Shown: positions 11,304 through 22,646, counted from the stretch's first letter. The stretch: DNA of 64,000 bases from Bactericera cockerelli (GCA_024516035.1 CM044956.1:3307501-3371500); one strand, 5' to 3'. Notes: a model not told the origin generated them from the letters alone. Numbers and translations: made by a program.

Positions 11304-12434
11304 TCCCTCCTATCCTTCAAACTTTACAGTATTGCAAATTCCATTAAAAAGTACATTACTTATATAGGAACACGCAAAAGACAAAAGCATGTATTTATAA
11401 TAAACATTATTATTATTATTGCATTCAAAAGTAACCAGGTGCCACCAATCTTTTCTGAAACATAATGTATACAAGGTGGGTCTGGAGCCTAAATTCACCT
11501 GAAATAATTTTGTTCCTGTTAATATTGAAGAGAAAGAACAGAGGTTTTTTTTTAGTTTTTAGTCAGGGTTAAATTGCAAAAATACTGGGTGTCCCAGAAT
11601 TTTTAATCCACTCAGATATCTTGAAAATGGCTTGGAATTTTCAAATGAACTGTTTAGATCACTGTTAAGATTTTCATGGTTTGTCAATGTCAAAGTTCTA
11701 AAGATTGACCCTAACTTTTGTTTTTCAAATCGAAACCCCCTCTTTTTATTTCATTTTTAAACTTCAATATTCTAAATTCGAACAAAGTCTCACTGGGAGT
11801 GTGAGATTTCTTCCATCTTCCATTACCCGAAAAGTACAATTGTACTTAGTGGAACTTTTAGCAATGATTATTATTGAAAACAGAATAAAATTCATTATTA
11901 TTATTATCTCAGACTATACTCTGTTCTTTAAGTTGTAGCCCTATAACTTTTAACACTTCAGATTTTTTAACTTCTGTTTCTTGACTAAGGATAGAAAAAA
12001 ACCATGGCCAATTTGCTGGTGAAGTTAACATCCAGGTTTGAGAGCTGCAAGTGGCTCTTTCGTTAAGAAATTCATATAGGACGTTCTAAATTGTATTCTT
12101 TGAATTATCAGGTAAACAATAATAAATAAAGAAATCAAGAGAGAAAAAATAATAAAAAATTAAATAACGTTAAACATAACGAGTGGCGAAGCTGTTCTCA
12201 ATTTGAAAATATTGACCTCCTGAACACCCTGTAGATTCTCTAACGTAGGTTTTTGGGCAAATAAAAATTGTTTTAAGTTAGTGAAGAGAGTGTCCTCTTT
12301 TTATTTAAGAGGTGAAACTCCCAAGTACATTAAAGTGGTGAAGGGTACAATAATCTATTACTTCCGAGAAATTTCTAATATTAAAAATCGAAAGTATTGT
12401 GTTCGTTTTTGTATTTTTCACTCATGGAATAAAT
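11304..12434. other. AT-rich spacer with one dispersed-repeat fragment
   Basis: Bases 12358-12425 match the repeat also at 4697 (TTACTTCCGAGAAATTTC, AGTATTGTGTTCGTTTTTG). Short ORFs here (11250, 11310, 11705) are not supported as genes. Confidence 0.45.
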
Positions 12435-12800
12435 TTTTTTAGTCTTCGAACCGCAAGGTCGTAGGTTCGATTCCCACTGTAGCAATATTTTTTTTATATA
12501 AATATTCAGAGGTTAGGCTTACTACGGGATGGGCAGGCTACATCATGGACCACAAGCGTCAAGTTCCTGTTTCGTGGCTACGAATTAAAAAAGGCTGTGA
12601 AACACTCATCATTTTTTTTGATCGTTATTATCTTGTCATTATTTAAATCGTTATTATCTGCAGTAGTATTGACCCAGTACATAAATGGAAACTGTTGTCA
12701 ATTCTCGCCCATCAGAGGGAATGCATACTACGGGATAGGCAAGCTACAACACAGACCACAAGCGTCTACAGTAGCTGATGTTTCATGGCAATGAAAAAAA
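12435..12800 (+). repeat. Two tandem or nested SINE-F copies
   Basis: 12435-12600 carries a B-box-like AGGTTCGATTCCC and then GGGATGGGCAGGCTACA. 12662-12795 repeats the body with AATTCTCGCCCATCAGAGGG and ends ATGTTTCATGGCAATGAAA. The best copy of the family is at 39464. Confidence 0.65.
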
Positions 12801-12999
12801 AATAATATCGCCTTATTTATATGTACTGCCCGATTAGGACTATTTAAGTCCCATTATTCCAGCAGTAAGCCCAAGACGTATTATTATGTGGTAAATATCT
12901 CAAATGGGAGGATAACTTGTCATGTCCTCTGGGTTTCGAACCCGCGACCTCTGGAATCACTAGATTCATAGAGTGCTGCCTTTACCACTGAGCTAAATA
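12801..12999 (-). repeat. SINE-A copy 4, minus strand
   Basis: Reverse-oriented full copy. The ATT-rich tail is at the left, and the tRNA-like head at 12921-12999 holds the inverted B box GGGTTTCGAACCCGCGACC and inverted A box TTTACCACTGAGCTA. Confidence 0.8.
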
Positions 13000-13055
13000 G
13001 TTAATCAGCAGTCTAGACAGTCCCGAGTTTGAATCTCCGTAATGCACAATCCAGA

Positions 13056-13210
13056 ACCGACCTCAGTAGCTTCATCGATAAGGCGGCGGACTTGTAAGCT
13101 GGAGGTCAGTGGTTCAAGTCCCAAGTTCAGCAAAGATTTACCAAAGCGAGCTTTAGTATACTTGTGACATTACGAAAGTGACCAACACAGCTATGATAAC
13201 TAACTAACTA
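13056..13210 (+). repeat. SINE-B, tRNA-derived
   Basis: tRNA-like head (CTCAGTAGCTTCATCGATAA, B box GTGGTTCAAGTCCC), then AAAGCGAGCTTTAGTA and a tail with ACACAGCTATGATAACTAAC. Same family at 15575 and 58821. Confidence 0.75.
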
Positions 13211-14015
13211 TTCTTAACCCGGGGTAAGTTGCTTGAAGGGTGATGAGGATTTTATAAGGACGCTAACTCGATTGACTTCGATCGAAGGCGTTGAGCTAAG
13301 AGGATTGAACGTGATAGAAAAAAAAAAAAAATGAAAAATAATTCGAAAAAGGAAAGGAAATCAATGAATTTTTTTATATATGAAAGGAGAAAAAGAACAA
13401 AAAAAGAAAACAAAGAATATATCAATCAAAGTATATAAAAAAATTATGAAAAGGAGAAAGTCGAGAAGAAGAAAAATAATAATAAATAATGTATATGAAA
13501 GTAGAAAAAAGGAGAAAAAGAACAAAAAAAGAAAACAAAGAATATATGAAAGTACCTATATTATAAAAAAAATGATGAAAAGGAGAAAATCGAAAAGAAG
13601 AAGAAGAAAAATAATTATAATAACAATATTAATACAAAGAAATAATAATAATAATAATACAAAGAAATAATAATAATACATAGAAATAATAATAATACAA
13701 AGAAAGAATGAAAGTAAAAAAAAAAAAACGCAAGTGAAGTGATGGATAATCCGCGAGAAAATGTTTAATATGAAATGTCACCGGTGGGCAAAGGCAAAAA
13801 AAAAAAACAATTATTTCCACGCAAGACCCTCCCATCTCCCGCCCGGGAACATGTGCAGACGCTCTGAATATCTCAGGAACAGGTCATCCGAAGTTTTGCG
13901 TCGCGGGGGAGAAATAAATTCAAAGGGGTCTTCTTCTGACGTGACGTTTTCGGAAAAACTATTCACCTTTTGCACTTTTTTTTTGAGAATAAAAAACAAT
14001 ACTTACTATACCTTG
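13211..14015. other. Purine-rich and AAT simple sequence
   Basis: 13320-13735 is dominated by AAAG/GAAAAAG and (AAT)n tracts, so both strands show spurious Lys-, Arg- or Ile-rich ORFs. 13760-14015 is ordinary unique-looking sequence without a gene I can support. Confidence 0.6.
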
Positions 14016-14347
14016 TAGTAACGGTTGTGACTACTGCCTGTAGTCCAGAGATCCTAAGTTCGATTCCAGGTTAGAGCAAACTTTTCGCACAGAAAATTCT
14101 GTTCCTCCCAACACGTGAGGCTGACGATTCCAGCCCTACCCAGGCTGGGTGAGGTAAATGTGCGTAGCTGGTACGATTCCCAGCGAATGGAGGGTAAAAC
14201 CCCCGTCCTGATTATCTCAAGTGAGGATGTTTAAAACCATAGAGAATCAATGGACATGAAAGGAGCCTAGACATTGCATCTGGGCGTCCATATAATCCTC
14301 TCGCCACCGTGATGTAGGTATCCCTATCTCACGGACACTGAATTATT
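14016..14347 (+). repeat. SINE-D, long-tailed form, near full length
   Basis: The tRNA-like head (GTTGTGACTACTGCCTGTAG, B box AGTTCGATTCC) is followed by AACACGTGAGGCTGAC, the central block (CCCAGGCTGGGTGAGGTAAA, GCGAATGGAGGGTAAAAC), then the tail TGGACATGAAAGGAGCC to CTCACGGACACTGAATTATTA. The (GAA)n-tailed form at 57307 has the same head and central block but another tail. Confidence 0.8.
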
Positions 14348-14393
14348 ACCTTGTAGTAGAAAGTAGAAATAATTTTAAAGGGGTCTTTTATCT

Positions 14394-14597
14394 GTCCCCG
14401 TAGCTCAGTGGTAAAGGCGGCACTCTGTGAATCCAGAGATTCACGAGGTCGCGGGTTCGAAACCCAGCCGGGACATGACAAGTTATCCTCCCAATTGGGA
14501 TTTTTACCACATAATAATATGTCTTGGGGTTACTGCTGTAATATTGGGACTTAATAGTCCTTATTGGGCAGTATAAATAAGTTGACATTATTATTAT
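14394..14597 (+). repeat. SINE-A copy 5
   Basis: Full copy: tRNA head with B box GGGTTCGAAACCC and closing CCGGGAC, family body and ATT-rich end. Confidence 0.85.
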
Positions 14598-14771
14598 GAT
14601 TTTTGATCAATTTCAATCTATATAAAATAATTTCAAAAGGGTCTGACGTTCTAATTTCGGAAAACTATTAACCCTTTGCACTCTTTTGGAAAAAAACAAT
14701 ACTTACTACTTATATCTTGTAGTAGAAAGTAGAAATAATTTAAAAGGAATCCGACCTCTCGTTCCAGAAGT

Positions 14772-14925
14772 ACTCTCCACTCTCATAATCCCCAAATCTC
14801 CCTTTCAACCGTCACACAACGCACTCTGATTGGTTCATTTGAACGCAATAACCAATCAGAGTGCGTTGTTGAAACAGAGATTCGTGGATTTTGAGAGTGG
14901 AAAGTGTTTCTGGACCTAATCTTAA
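14772..14925. mobile_element. Fold-back MITE of about 150 bp
   Basis: The core arms AACGCACTCTGATTGGTT and AACCAATCAGAGTGCGTT pair perfectly around a 15-base loop. Outer parts (CCACTCTCATAATCC against GGATTTTGAGAGTGG) continue the fold. A partial arm lies at 4498. Confidence 0.75.
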
Positions 14926-15574
14926 TACAGTTTATTTATACGTTTAGCACCACAAACCCATATGGGGCTTTTTTAGAAATAGAGCTGGTACCGAAAATCC
15001 GCATGGGGGCAATATTGATTTTATTGACTGCTACCGTAAACTCCCCTGGGGTTTTGTAAGATGTGAAGAGTTTCTGTACACTAAACTCCCATAGGGCTCT
15101 CATTTCAATCTATTTCTTATGGGATTATAATTGTCTTGGAAGAGAGCTAAAAAGTGATAAAACATGTCAATTTTGGCTGAACAAGGTTGGCACAGAACAA
15201 AAAAATCTTAATATATAAATGTCAAAGTCACTGACTGATCATCGCTCTACAGCCCAAACCGTAAGTCCTAGGAAGCTGAAAGTTGGTAGGTAGCTTTGTC
15301 TTATAGTCTAGATGTGCAATAAGACGGGATTTTTCGAAATTCCCACTACAACACCTGCCATTGGCGAAAAAGGATTTTTTGCTTTCACGGCCATGCCTCG
15401 GCCCGCAAAGCGGGCGACAGCCCGCTTGTACATCATATAAAATGTTGCGGCGATGAACAGGGACGCACGGACCAATGGCCGAAAACAACTTTTTTTGTAT
15501 CCAGAGGCTATGATTCGTCCAGAAATTTGGAAAACTGGGTAGGTCAAATTTTCGACGAATACAATACTTTCCTT
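14926..15574. other. Spacer with a GC-rich dispersed-repeat fragment
   Basis: 15225-15560 has an abrupt GC-rich core with a hairpin-like GCCCGCAAAGCGGGC at about 15401-15415. The opening ACTGACTGATCATCGC resembles termini of a widespread class of arthropod repeat, from memory and unverified. No real ORF. Confidence 0.35.
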
Positions 15575-15724
15575 ACCGACCTCAGTAGCTTGATCGATAA
15601 GGCGGCGGACTTGTAACCTGGAGGTCGGTGGTTCAAGTCCCGGTTTCAGCGTAGATTTAGTAAAGCGAGTTTGAGTAGTTGTGATATCACGAAAGTGATC
15701 AACACAAATATGATAACTAACTTA
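15575..15724 (+). repeat. SINE-B, best copy
   Basis: tRNA-like head with A-box region TAGCTTGATCGATAAGGC and B box GTGGTTCAAGTCCC, then GTTGTGATATCACGAAAGTG and the TGATAACTAAC tail. Confidence 0.8.
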
Positions 15725-16887
15725 CTTTTCTTATTATAGGATAAGGAATGGAGAAAGTCTGTAAAACACTACTTTTTTAAAGTTGAGGGACAGTCAGGGT
15801 TATCTTAACTCTTATCCTGTTTTATAATTCGGTACTTAGTGTACCTTTGTTGTTATAAATAAGTGTACTGTTTTTTTTGTTTTTTTTTTTTAAGTGTAAT
15901 ACACAACAGATTATGCAATTATAATAATATTGAAAAGAAAGAAATACATCCAATAACATGATTGTCATAAATTATACGTGTAGTACTATCAGTTATTTTT
16001 TAGAAGAAGAAAAAAAAAAAATTGAAATGAGAGCAAAAAAATATTTATTTATTTACAAAAACGAACACAATACTTCCGATTTCTAATATTAGAAATTTCT
16101 CAGAAGTAATATTGTTTGTATACTTAGCTTAGGGAAAGTTGCCTGTAGTCTTTATTAGTTCATTTGATGAAAATTGTAATTTTGTAATTTTAAATTGAAA
16201 ATTTTATGTCTCATACCAGGTATACATTTTTGAAGGTTGACAAAACATGTGAAAGAAAATCAAAAAATGAATAAAGCAACATTATTAACATTTACGTTTC
16301 GTGAAAAATGCCAAAGGCCCAAGGAAATATTCAACCCTCCTTAATCAAAATTTATTTTTCTTTTCTTGTATAAATTGTGTTTTTTTTTATTGTGAATTTA
16401 TTGAATAAAGTTTTATTAAAAATGTTTAATAATACATAATAGGTATCTAATATGTTTTTGGCATAGGTATGTTACATTGTTATAATTTATAAAACAGTTT
16501 TTGGTAAATTTAAAAGTAATAAGTTACCTACATGTACCAATTATACGATTTTTAAAAAAGCGACCATATTTTTCGACACTTTTACAACCCTCATAAAATT
16601 TAACACAGAGATGTTTGAAAATTCTTGTTAATGTCAGAAAAAAGGTGCAGAGGAATACTATTGACTCAAATCCCTTTTCTTTGTATTAAATTTCATTGTA
16701 AAAGGGAATTGTCAAAATATTCCAGAACGCACAAAAATACTAGTAAAAAGTGGTTCCTGTCGATTTTGATAAAATTTGATCTAGAAATTCTTTCAGGGGA
16801 GTAGATCAGGTTGTGAAAATGGACAGTTTTCTTTCGTAAATATAAATAAAGGTGAAAGGAGTTGAATGATAAAAATTGTCTTAAATA
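15725..16887. other. AT-rich spacer, one repeat fragment
   Basis: 16040-16115 is a minus copy of the repeat at 4697. The rest has only weak ORFs (16693-16959, minus), which extend into the adjoining minisatellite. Confidence 0.45.
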
Positions 16888-17152
16888 AACCCCTTTAATT
16901 ATTCCTCTTACGGGCGACCATGCAGCATTTACATATGTGATGATAAAAACCCCCTTCAATTATTCCTTTTACGGGCGACCATGCAGCATTTACATATGTG
17001 ATGATAAAAACCCCCTTCAATTATTCCTTTTTACGGGCGACAATGCAGCATTTATGTGATGATAAAAAACCCTTCAATTATTTCTTTTACGGGCGACCAT
17101 GAAGCATTTACATATGTGATGATAAAAAACCCCTTCAATTATTCCTTTCTTT
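16888..17152 (+). repeat. 60-bp tandem repeat, about 4.3 copies
   Basis: Units contain TTCAATTATTCCTTTTACGG, CGACCATGCAGCATTTAC and ATATGTGATGATAAAAA. Unit lengths vary by a few bases and one unit lacks ACATAT. Confidence 0.85.
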
Positions 17153-17441
17153 CCAGATGTGATTAATGTCTGCTTATTGAATCCTCTGTGATATTAATGT
17201 TATTTGTGTATCTCTGTATGTAAATTTTAATACTGTGTCATGTTTATTTTATTTTATTTATTTGACATGTAAAATCTTGTGTTTTCCTTTTATATTTCTT
17301 TTGTGAAGATATTTTGACACTGCAGCATGCAGTTGAATTTACTTTATTCCTATATTTTTATATATTAAATATAATACTTTTCTTATTTCATTAAAAAGAT
17401 TTTACCTTAACCTAATATGTACTATGTTTTTAATTATGACA

Positions 17442-17502
17442 GCAGAGGCTTATGGGTTGGTGGCATGTCGCTGTGTTGCCAGGCGGTAGTGCGCTCGGTG
17501 AT
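17442..17502 (+). pseudogene. Diverged upstream copy of the first kis exon (5' UTR part)
   Basis: GACAGCAGAGGC, then GGTGGCATGTCGCTGTGTTG and GCGGTAGTGCGCTCGGTG match 18202-18264 (GGCAGCAGACGA, GGCGGCATGTCGCAGCGTCG, GCGGTAGCGCGCTCGCCC) with acceptor AG included. The offset is about 760 bp. It could be an alternative leader exon or a dead duplicate. It lacks the kis start codon. Confidence 0.6.
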
Positions 17503-17562
17503 TAAATAACATAGCTTTATTTGATTCATAAATAATTTGTAGATATGGTACATGGTACCTAT

Positions 17563-17870
17563 GTATCAGTCGAGCCTGGATATAAGAGAACTCAAGAGAC
17601 CGAAACTGTTTTCTCTTATCTCCAGACTTCTCTTACAAAGAGATTTTTTCCCTTAAAGAGAGGTAATTTCGACCTTATCTTATATCGAGGTTTCTCTTGC
17701 TTCGAGTTCTCTTATATCCAGATTCATAGGTGTGGCCCTTAGTGTGGGATGACGACAGCCAAAAAAAACTAGCATAAGTTCAGTTAAAAATATTATGAGT
17801 TATGTAAACTGTCATTGTTATATATATTTGAACCATTAACTTGTCATGTATTAAAAAAAAAAATGTTCAG
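17563..17870. mobile_element. Fold-back MITE (17563-17715) joined to a dispersed repeat (17720-17870)
   Basis: CAGTCGAGCCTGGATATAAG faces GAGTTCTCTTATATCCAG, giving inverted ends. Related elements occur at 31490-31676 and 41149-41273. The adjoining GGTGTGGCCCTTAGTGTGGG to TTAACTTGTCATGTATT block is a minus copy of the repeat at 29715-29840 and 53670-53812. Confidence 0.6.
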
Positions 17871-17999
17871 TAAATATATTTTTTAAAATACAAATCCGTT
17901 TAACTCATAGATAAAACACCTCCCGCATATCTGCTGTCCTCTTCATTGTTCCTAAAATATTTTACACAAATAAAATAATTTTCAACTGTATAAAAAAAT

Positions 18000-18165
18000 A
18001 TACCCAACAAGGGTTGGGTGGAAGAGATTGGCTAAGGCAATAACCCCGCCCTTTAGTTAGGACATATATTTATTTTTTTCTTCTATTATATTGTATTCTA
18101 ATTTGTAATTATTTGTGTATGTCCTATTAATAAAGTGTAAAAAAAAAAAAAAAAAAAAAAACACA
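18000..18165 (+). repeat. Repeat G copy with AATAAAGTGT-poly(A) end
   Basis: Starts GGGTTGGGTGGAAGAGATTG, passes AATAACCCCGCCCTTTAGTT and ends CCTATTAATAAAGTGT followed by an A tract, like a processed short retroposon. This family is the commonest in the gene (also 31073, 52600, 55208 plus; 27530, 41003, 60440 minus, and fragments). Confidence 0.7.
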
Positions 18166-18206
18166 TTAATTAACATTATTATCACAATGTTTCTTGGTTC
18201 CGGCAG

Positions 18207-18468
18207 CAGACGACTCTAGCCAGGTTGGCGGCATGTCGCAGCGTCGCCCGGCGGTAGCGCGCTCGCCCGCAGACTCGTGCCTCTAGTATGGACACTTACG
18301 ACATATTCGGCGAGGATGTGGTGGGCGGGTCGGTGCTGGACGGGCTCCCGGACCTGGGCGGCGGCGGCGGCGACCCCGCGGGCGGCTACGCCCAGGCTCC
18401 CCCCTACCAGATGCACGCGGAGTCGCCCCTCGCCAAGCTCGCCTCGTTCGGCACGGACTTCTCCTCAG
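18207..18468 (+). CDS. kis: kis exon 1: 5' UTR plus N-terminus (CDS from 18288)
   Basis: A putative acceptor TTCCGGCAG ends at 18206, so an upstream leader exon probably exists. The ATG at 18288 has A at -3 and G at +4. Coding begins MDTYDIFGEDVVGGSVLDGL, resembling the acidic FGED-type N-terminus of CHD7. A Gly-rich stretch follows, then SPLAKLASFGTDFSS, with donor TCAG|GTGAGT and phase 1. A short uORF ends one base before the ATG. A dispersed repeat starts within about 15 bases of the donor. Confidence 0.8.
18233..18286 (+). CDS. Upstream ORF in the kis leader, 17 codons
   Basis: ATG at 18233 opens MSQRRPAVARSPADSCL and stops with TAG at 18284-18286, leaving one base before the kis ATG. 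Termination so close to the main start could influence initiation. The ATG and first codons are also present in the diverged copy at 17442. No peptide function is claimed. Confidence 0.4.
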   Translation: MSQRRPAVARSPADSCL

Positions 18469-19290
18469 GTGAGTTTATTTTTATTTTTTTACACTTTATT
18501 TTTTTTACAATACAAACAACACAAAATTATTAACAGAGATACAAAAAAAAATTAACAATATTTACAAAAAAAATATAGAAAAAAAAATATTTAAATTTAA
18601 AAAAATGTACAACGTATTGTAATCCGGGGCGAAGTTAATGCCTTAGGCATGCTCTGCCACTTAACCCCGGGTGAGTGGGTGGGCCAACTGGGCGAGGGCT
18701 CTTTTTTCTACATTTCTTGGAAGGAGGAACACACTGTTAGTGTTTTATTTATTTAATTTATTTATTTTTATTTTATTTTAAAGACGAGTGTTTCAGAGCC
18801 TCTTTATTTTGTAGCCATGAAACAACAGCTACTGTACACGCTTGTGGTCTGTGTTGTAGCCTGCCCATCCCGTAGTATGCCTCCCCTCTGATGGGCAAGA
18901 AGTGACACAATACTTCCCAATTAGGGGATGGGTCAAAGTGAGCCCTTAGACGGCATCCCTTGCAAACAACTGTAACCAAAATTAGAATACAAATTTTCTT
19001 TTGCAAAGTTATTTTAACCTGTTAATTTTGAGCCTTCAAAGGAGTCTTCTCACATAAATCAAGCCGACCGATGCGAAGTTTGGACATGATATTTCCCATT
19101 TTCCTCATAATTAACGAAAAAGTATTAAAATGGTGTCTGTTAAACGTTTGAACTCATAAACATTTCTCATCTTCTAGGATCATTCTTTTTCCTCCTCAAC
19201 ATCCATACTATTTTCACGATAATAAGTCTATGATTTTTGATCAATTTCAGTTTTTTTTTTAGGATTTTTTTTATTTTTATATATAACTTA
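18469..19290. repeat. Intron 1, first part: dispersed repeat and inverted SINE-F
   Basis: 18485-18705 matches 34080-34250 (TAATCCGGGGCGAAGTTAAT, GCCTTAGGCAT, CACTTAACCCCG). 18774-19010 is a minus SINE-F (CATGAAACAACAGCTACTGT, CCCATCCCGTAGTATGCC). The remainder is AT-rich. Confidence 0.65.
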
Positions 19291-20080
19291 AAACTCTCTA
19301 CTCTTGTGTCGTTGAACTATGTAATCACATGGACCCAAACTCTTACTCTCAACTCTTGTGTTGTTGAACTAGGTAATCACATGGACCCAAACTCTTACTC
19401 TCTACTCTTGTGTTGTTGAACTAGGTAATCACACGGACCCAAACTCTTACTCCCTACTCTTGTGTTGTTGAACTAGGTAATCACATGGACCCAAACTCTT
19501 ACTCTCTACTCTTGTGTTGTTGAACTAGGTAATCACACGGACCCAAACTCTTACTCCCTACTCTTGTGTTGTTGAACTAGGTAATCACATGGACCCAAAC
19601 TCTTACTCTCTACTTCCTTTGTTGTTGAACTAGGTAATCACATGGACCCAAACTCTTACTCCCTATTCTCTGTTGTTGAACTAGGTAATCACATGGACCC
19701 AAACTCTTACTCTCTACTCTTGTGTTGTTGAACTAAGTAATCACATGGACCACCTCATAACTATTACTACTCTACTCTTATCTCTGTTGATACTAGGTAA
19801 TCACATGGACCCAAACTCAAACTCTACTCTCTACTCTTTGTTGTTGAACTAGGTAATCACATGGACCCAAAACTCTTACTACCTCTACTCTTTGTTTGGT
19901 TAAAAATACTAGGTAATTCAGCCAATACCCACTGTTATAACTCTTCTTTGTGGAACTAGGTAATCACATGGACCCAAACTCTTACTCTCTACTCTTCTGT
20001 TGTTGAACTAGGTAATACATGGACCCAAACTCTTATCTCTACTCTTCTGTTGTTGAACTAGATCACTGGCACTCTTACCT
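19291..20080 (+). repeat. 52-bp tandem repeat, about 15 copies, degenerate at the 3' end
   Basis: The unit contains GTTGTTGAACTAGGTAATCA, ACATGGACCCAAACTC and TTACTCTCTACTCTTGT. Early units are nearly identical at period 52. From about 19730 units contain many small insertions and deletions, which looks more like uncorrected sequencing noise than gradual decay. Confidence 0.9.
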
Positions 20081-21042
20081 ACCTTTGTACTAGACATGGC
20101 CAACTTCGTGGCCGACACATCAATTTTATGAATGAATCACAAACGATGTCATTTTTATTCTATTCATCTATTTTTCCAGATAGTTGCACCAAGATTTTTT
20201 TTTTTTAAGCAATAGGTCAATCCATGCGATTCGACCCGGTTTCCCACCTCCACAACTAGTGCTTGACAACACCTGGATGCTACAAACAAACACTTCAACA
20301 CAATATGTCAATGGTATCAGTGCTAAACCCATCCCATGTGAAGACCTAGTTCGATCCCTCACCATGAAGGTTAAGGCTCTATCTGGTAAACAGTATTCAG
20401 GACTTGGTCGTCCACCATGTATTTATTTATTTATAATAATTTAAAATGTATTGATGTATAGACAAGTAACATTAGAAATATTGCATAATTATCATTTTAA
20501 ATTTTTTTTTTTGACAAATACAAATAATGATAAAAATTAATTAAGGAACAATTAAAAAAAAGACAGACAACATAGATAAAATGTATACACATGTTCTAAT
20601 TAATGGGCAGGGTTATTTGCCCATGGCAATCTCTTCCACCCAACCGTCAATGATTGACAGTGTACTTTTTTTCATGCATGTTCCTTAATAATAATAAATC
20701 ATTTGTTTTATTTTCATATTTTTTTTACAGAGGAACCATCCTAAGCCATTTTTATTTGGCTTCTAAGATGAGATATTTTATTCTAAGATGAGGTACTTTG
20801 ATATTTAATGCATATTTTCTTCTTGTAGACAGTACCTAGGCAATAACCCCGCCCCCTAGTTAGGACTTATGTGTTTATATATTTTCTATTCTTTATCATT
20901 TTCATTGTATATAAATTGTTTCCATTTTTTTCATTGTTAAATTAATTATTTGTATGTACATAATGTCCATTTATTCCTAATAAAGCGTTGTATAATAATA
21001 ATAATAATAATAGGACATAAGTCAGATTTTCTTGTTGGTTTA
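20081..21042. other. Intron 1, middle: unique and repeat G pieces
   Basis: 20550-20645 is a minus repeat G piece (TTGCCCATGGCAATCTCTTC) and 20838-21002 a plus piece ending CCTAATAAAGCGTTG and an ATA tract. 20160-20450 carries overlapping ORFs on both strands but no recognisable domain. Confidence 0.5.
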
Positions 21043-21489
21043 TTTTGACTCTGTCTCCTCACGGTTGCCAGGCAACACAAGTTATTTGACTCTGTCTCCT
21101 CACGGTTGCCAGGCAACACAAGTTATTTTGACTCTGTCTCCTCACGGTTGCCAGGCAACACAAGTTATTTTGACTCTGTCTCCTCACGGTTGCCAGGCAA
21201 CACAAGTTATTTTGACTCTGTCTCCTCACGGTTGCAGGCAACACAAGTTATTTTGACTCTGTCTCCTCACGGTTGCCAGGCAACACAAGTTATTTTGACT
21301 CTGTCTCCTCACGGTTGCCAGGCAACACAAGTTATTTTGACTCTGTCTCCTCACGGATTGCCAGGCAACACAAGTTATTTTGACTCTGTCTCCTCACGTT
21401 GCCAGGCAACACAAGTTATTTGAATCTGTCTCCTCACGGTTGCCAGGCAACACAAGTTATTTTGAATCGTGTATCCCCTCGGTTGCCAG
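21043..21489 (+). repeat. 41-42 bp tandem repeat of the exon 2 acceptor, 11 copies
   Basis: The unit is TTTTGACTCTGTCTCC, then TCACGGTTGCCAGGCAAC, then ACAAGTTA. The last unit supplies the real acceptor of exon 2 (CCCTCGGTTGCCAG|G), so every unit carries a pyrimidine-rich acceptor-like site. GTTGCCAGGCAAC is a palindrome with one central base and fits the RFX X-box pattern GTNRCC(0-3N)RGYAAC. About nine units keep it exactly; a few have one-base changes. Confidence 0.9.
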
Positions 21490-21693
21490 GCAACACAAGC
21501 GGCTACGCCCGCAGCATGGTGCCGCAGCAGCACGACATCAGACGGCACCCGGCGCCGCCGCCCGCCGCCACTCAGTACCCCGGCGGCTACGGCGGCCCGC
21601 CGGCCCCCTCGCAGGAGAGCCTTTACAGCATGGACCACATGGGCGGGGCCCAGGCGCAGAACATGGACGCCTGGAGCAGCTACCCCACCAGTG
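21490..21693 (+). CDS. kis: kis exon 2
   Basis: Starting after the acceptor CAG at 21489 with phase 1 gives GNTSGYARSMVPQQHDIRRH in frame with exon 1. The alternative AAG at 21499 would break the frame, which decides the start. The residues are Pro-, Gly- and Gln-rich low complexity (PPPAATQYPGGYGGPP, SLYSMDHMGGAQAQNMDAW), as expected for this subfamily's N-terminus. Donor AGTG|GTGAGT, phase 1. Confidence 0.7.
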
Positions 21694-22646
21694 GTGAGTG
21701 AACCAAGTTTTCAATACCAAATTTCAAGTAATATGTATAAAATTAGTTGCTTTTAATTATTTATTGTTATGTAAGAAGTTTAATTTATCATTTATTTATT
21801 TTTAACCTGTATCTTTTATTATTGCCAACCTCAGTGTAACATTTTATTTTAAATAAATACAACTATATTTATCTATCTATAATATGTTTTTGGATATTTC
21901 CTTTTTACTGGACAATTCGCCTCTGATACCTACACAAAGAGGCGTAACACAAATTTTTGAAATCGGTTTTATTGCTTGGATTGAGTTACTTGTGCATATT
22001 TTGTTCTCACAATAGACGTAATCCATTATAATCCAAAGAAAAGATACAACAAAATTGAAATCAGGCGTATCCTCATTTTCTCTTTTTCAGACAAATCAAA
22101 TAGGCGTAAATCGATAGTCACAGTTAAATAATCAAATTTGGCAACAGAAAAAGTTCGTATGGTCATTCCGGGTACTGGGAAGTGATGTATTTCCTACGTG
22201 AACAGAAAATTTTGCACAAGAAAACTCATTTTGCTCTCTGTAATTCGAAATGTGTTTACTCTTGTATTATCAGAGGCGAATTATTTAAAGAGTTTTTTTT
22301 TTTTAATAGCTATCATAATGCATATAATATTATTTTATTTAATTTAAGTTTCTGTGCTTGTCAATTGTTATAACATTGTTCTCTGACGACAATATAATAC
22401 AAATATATTTACCGTTATATAAGCACTGTACTTTCTGGTGTCCTTGGTTCGATGTCCTTGGTTCGATCCCCAGAGGGACATACATTACTAGAAGTAGATG
22501 TATATTAGAAAATGATGAAAGAAAACCAACCTCTATTTGTAGTTAGTTTTTTTTTTCTCCTTGTATGGTCATTTTATTTATTTTATTGTTTTAATCTTAC
22601 TTTTTTATCTTCCATAATATTGTATTATTATATTTTTCATGTTTAG
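21694..22646. other. Intron 2, nothing recognised
   Basis: AT-rich; no repeat family of this window is clearly present. It ends in an acceptor-like TTTTTCATGTTTAG at 22646. Confidence 0.5.

Noticed and set aside
13380..13835. Lys/Arg-rich and Ile/Tyr-rich ORFs
   Set aside because: Simple purine and AAT repeats, no coding character.
15225..15560. Bacterial contamination or an rRNA piece because of GC-rich content
   Set aside because: No coding frame or RNA match recognised; the surrounding text resembles a eukaryotic dispersed repeat.
21043..21489. CRISPR array
   Set aside because: The units are contiguous tandem repeats without unique spacers, and the DNA is eukaryotic.
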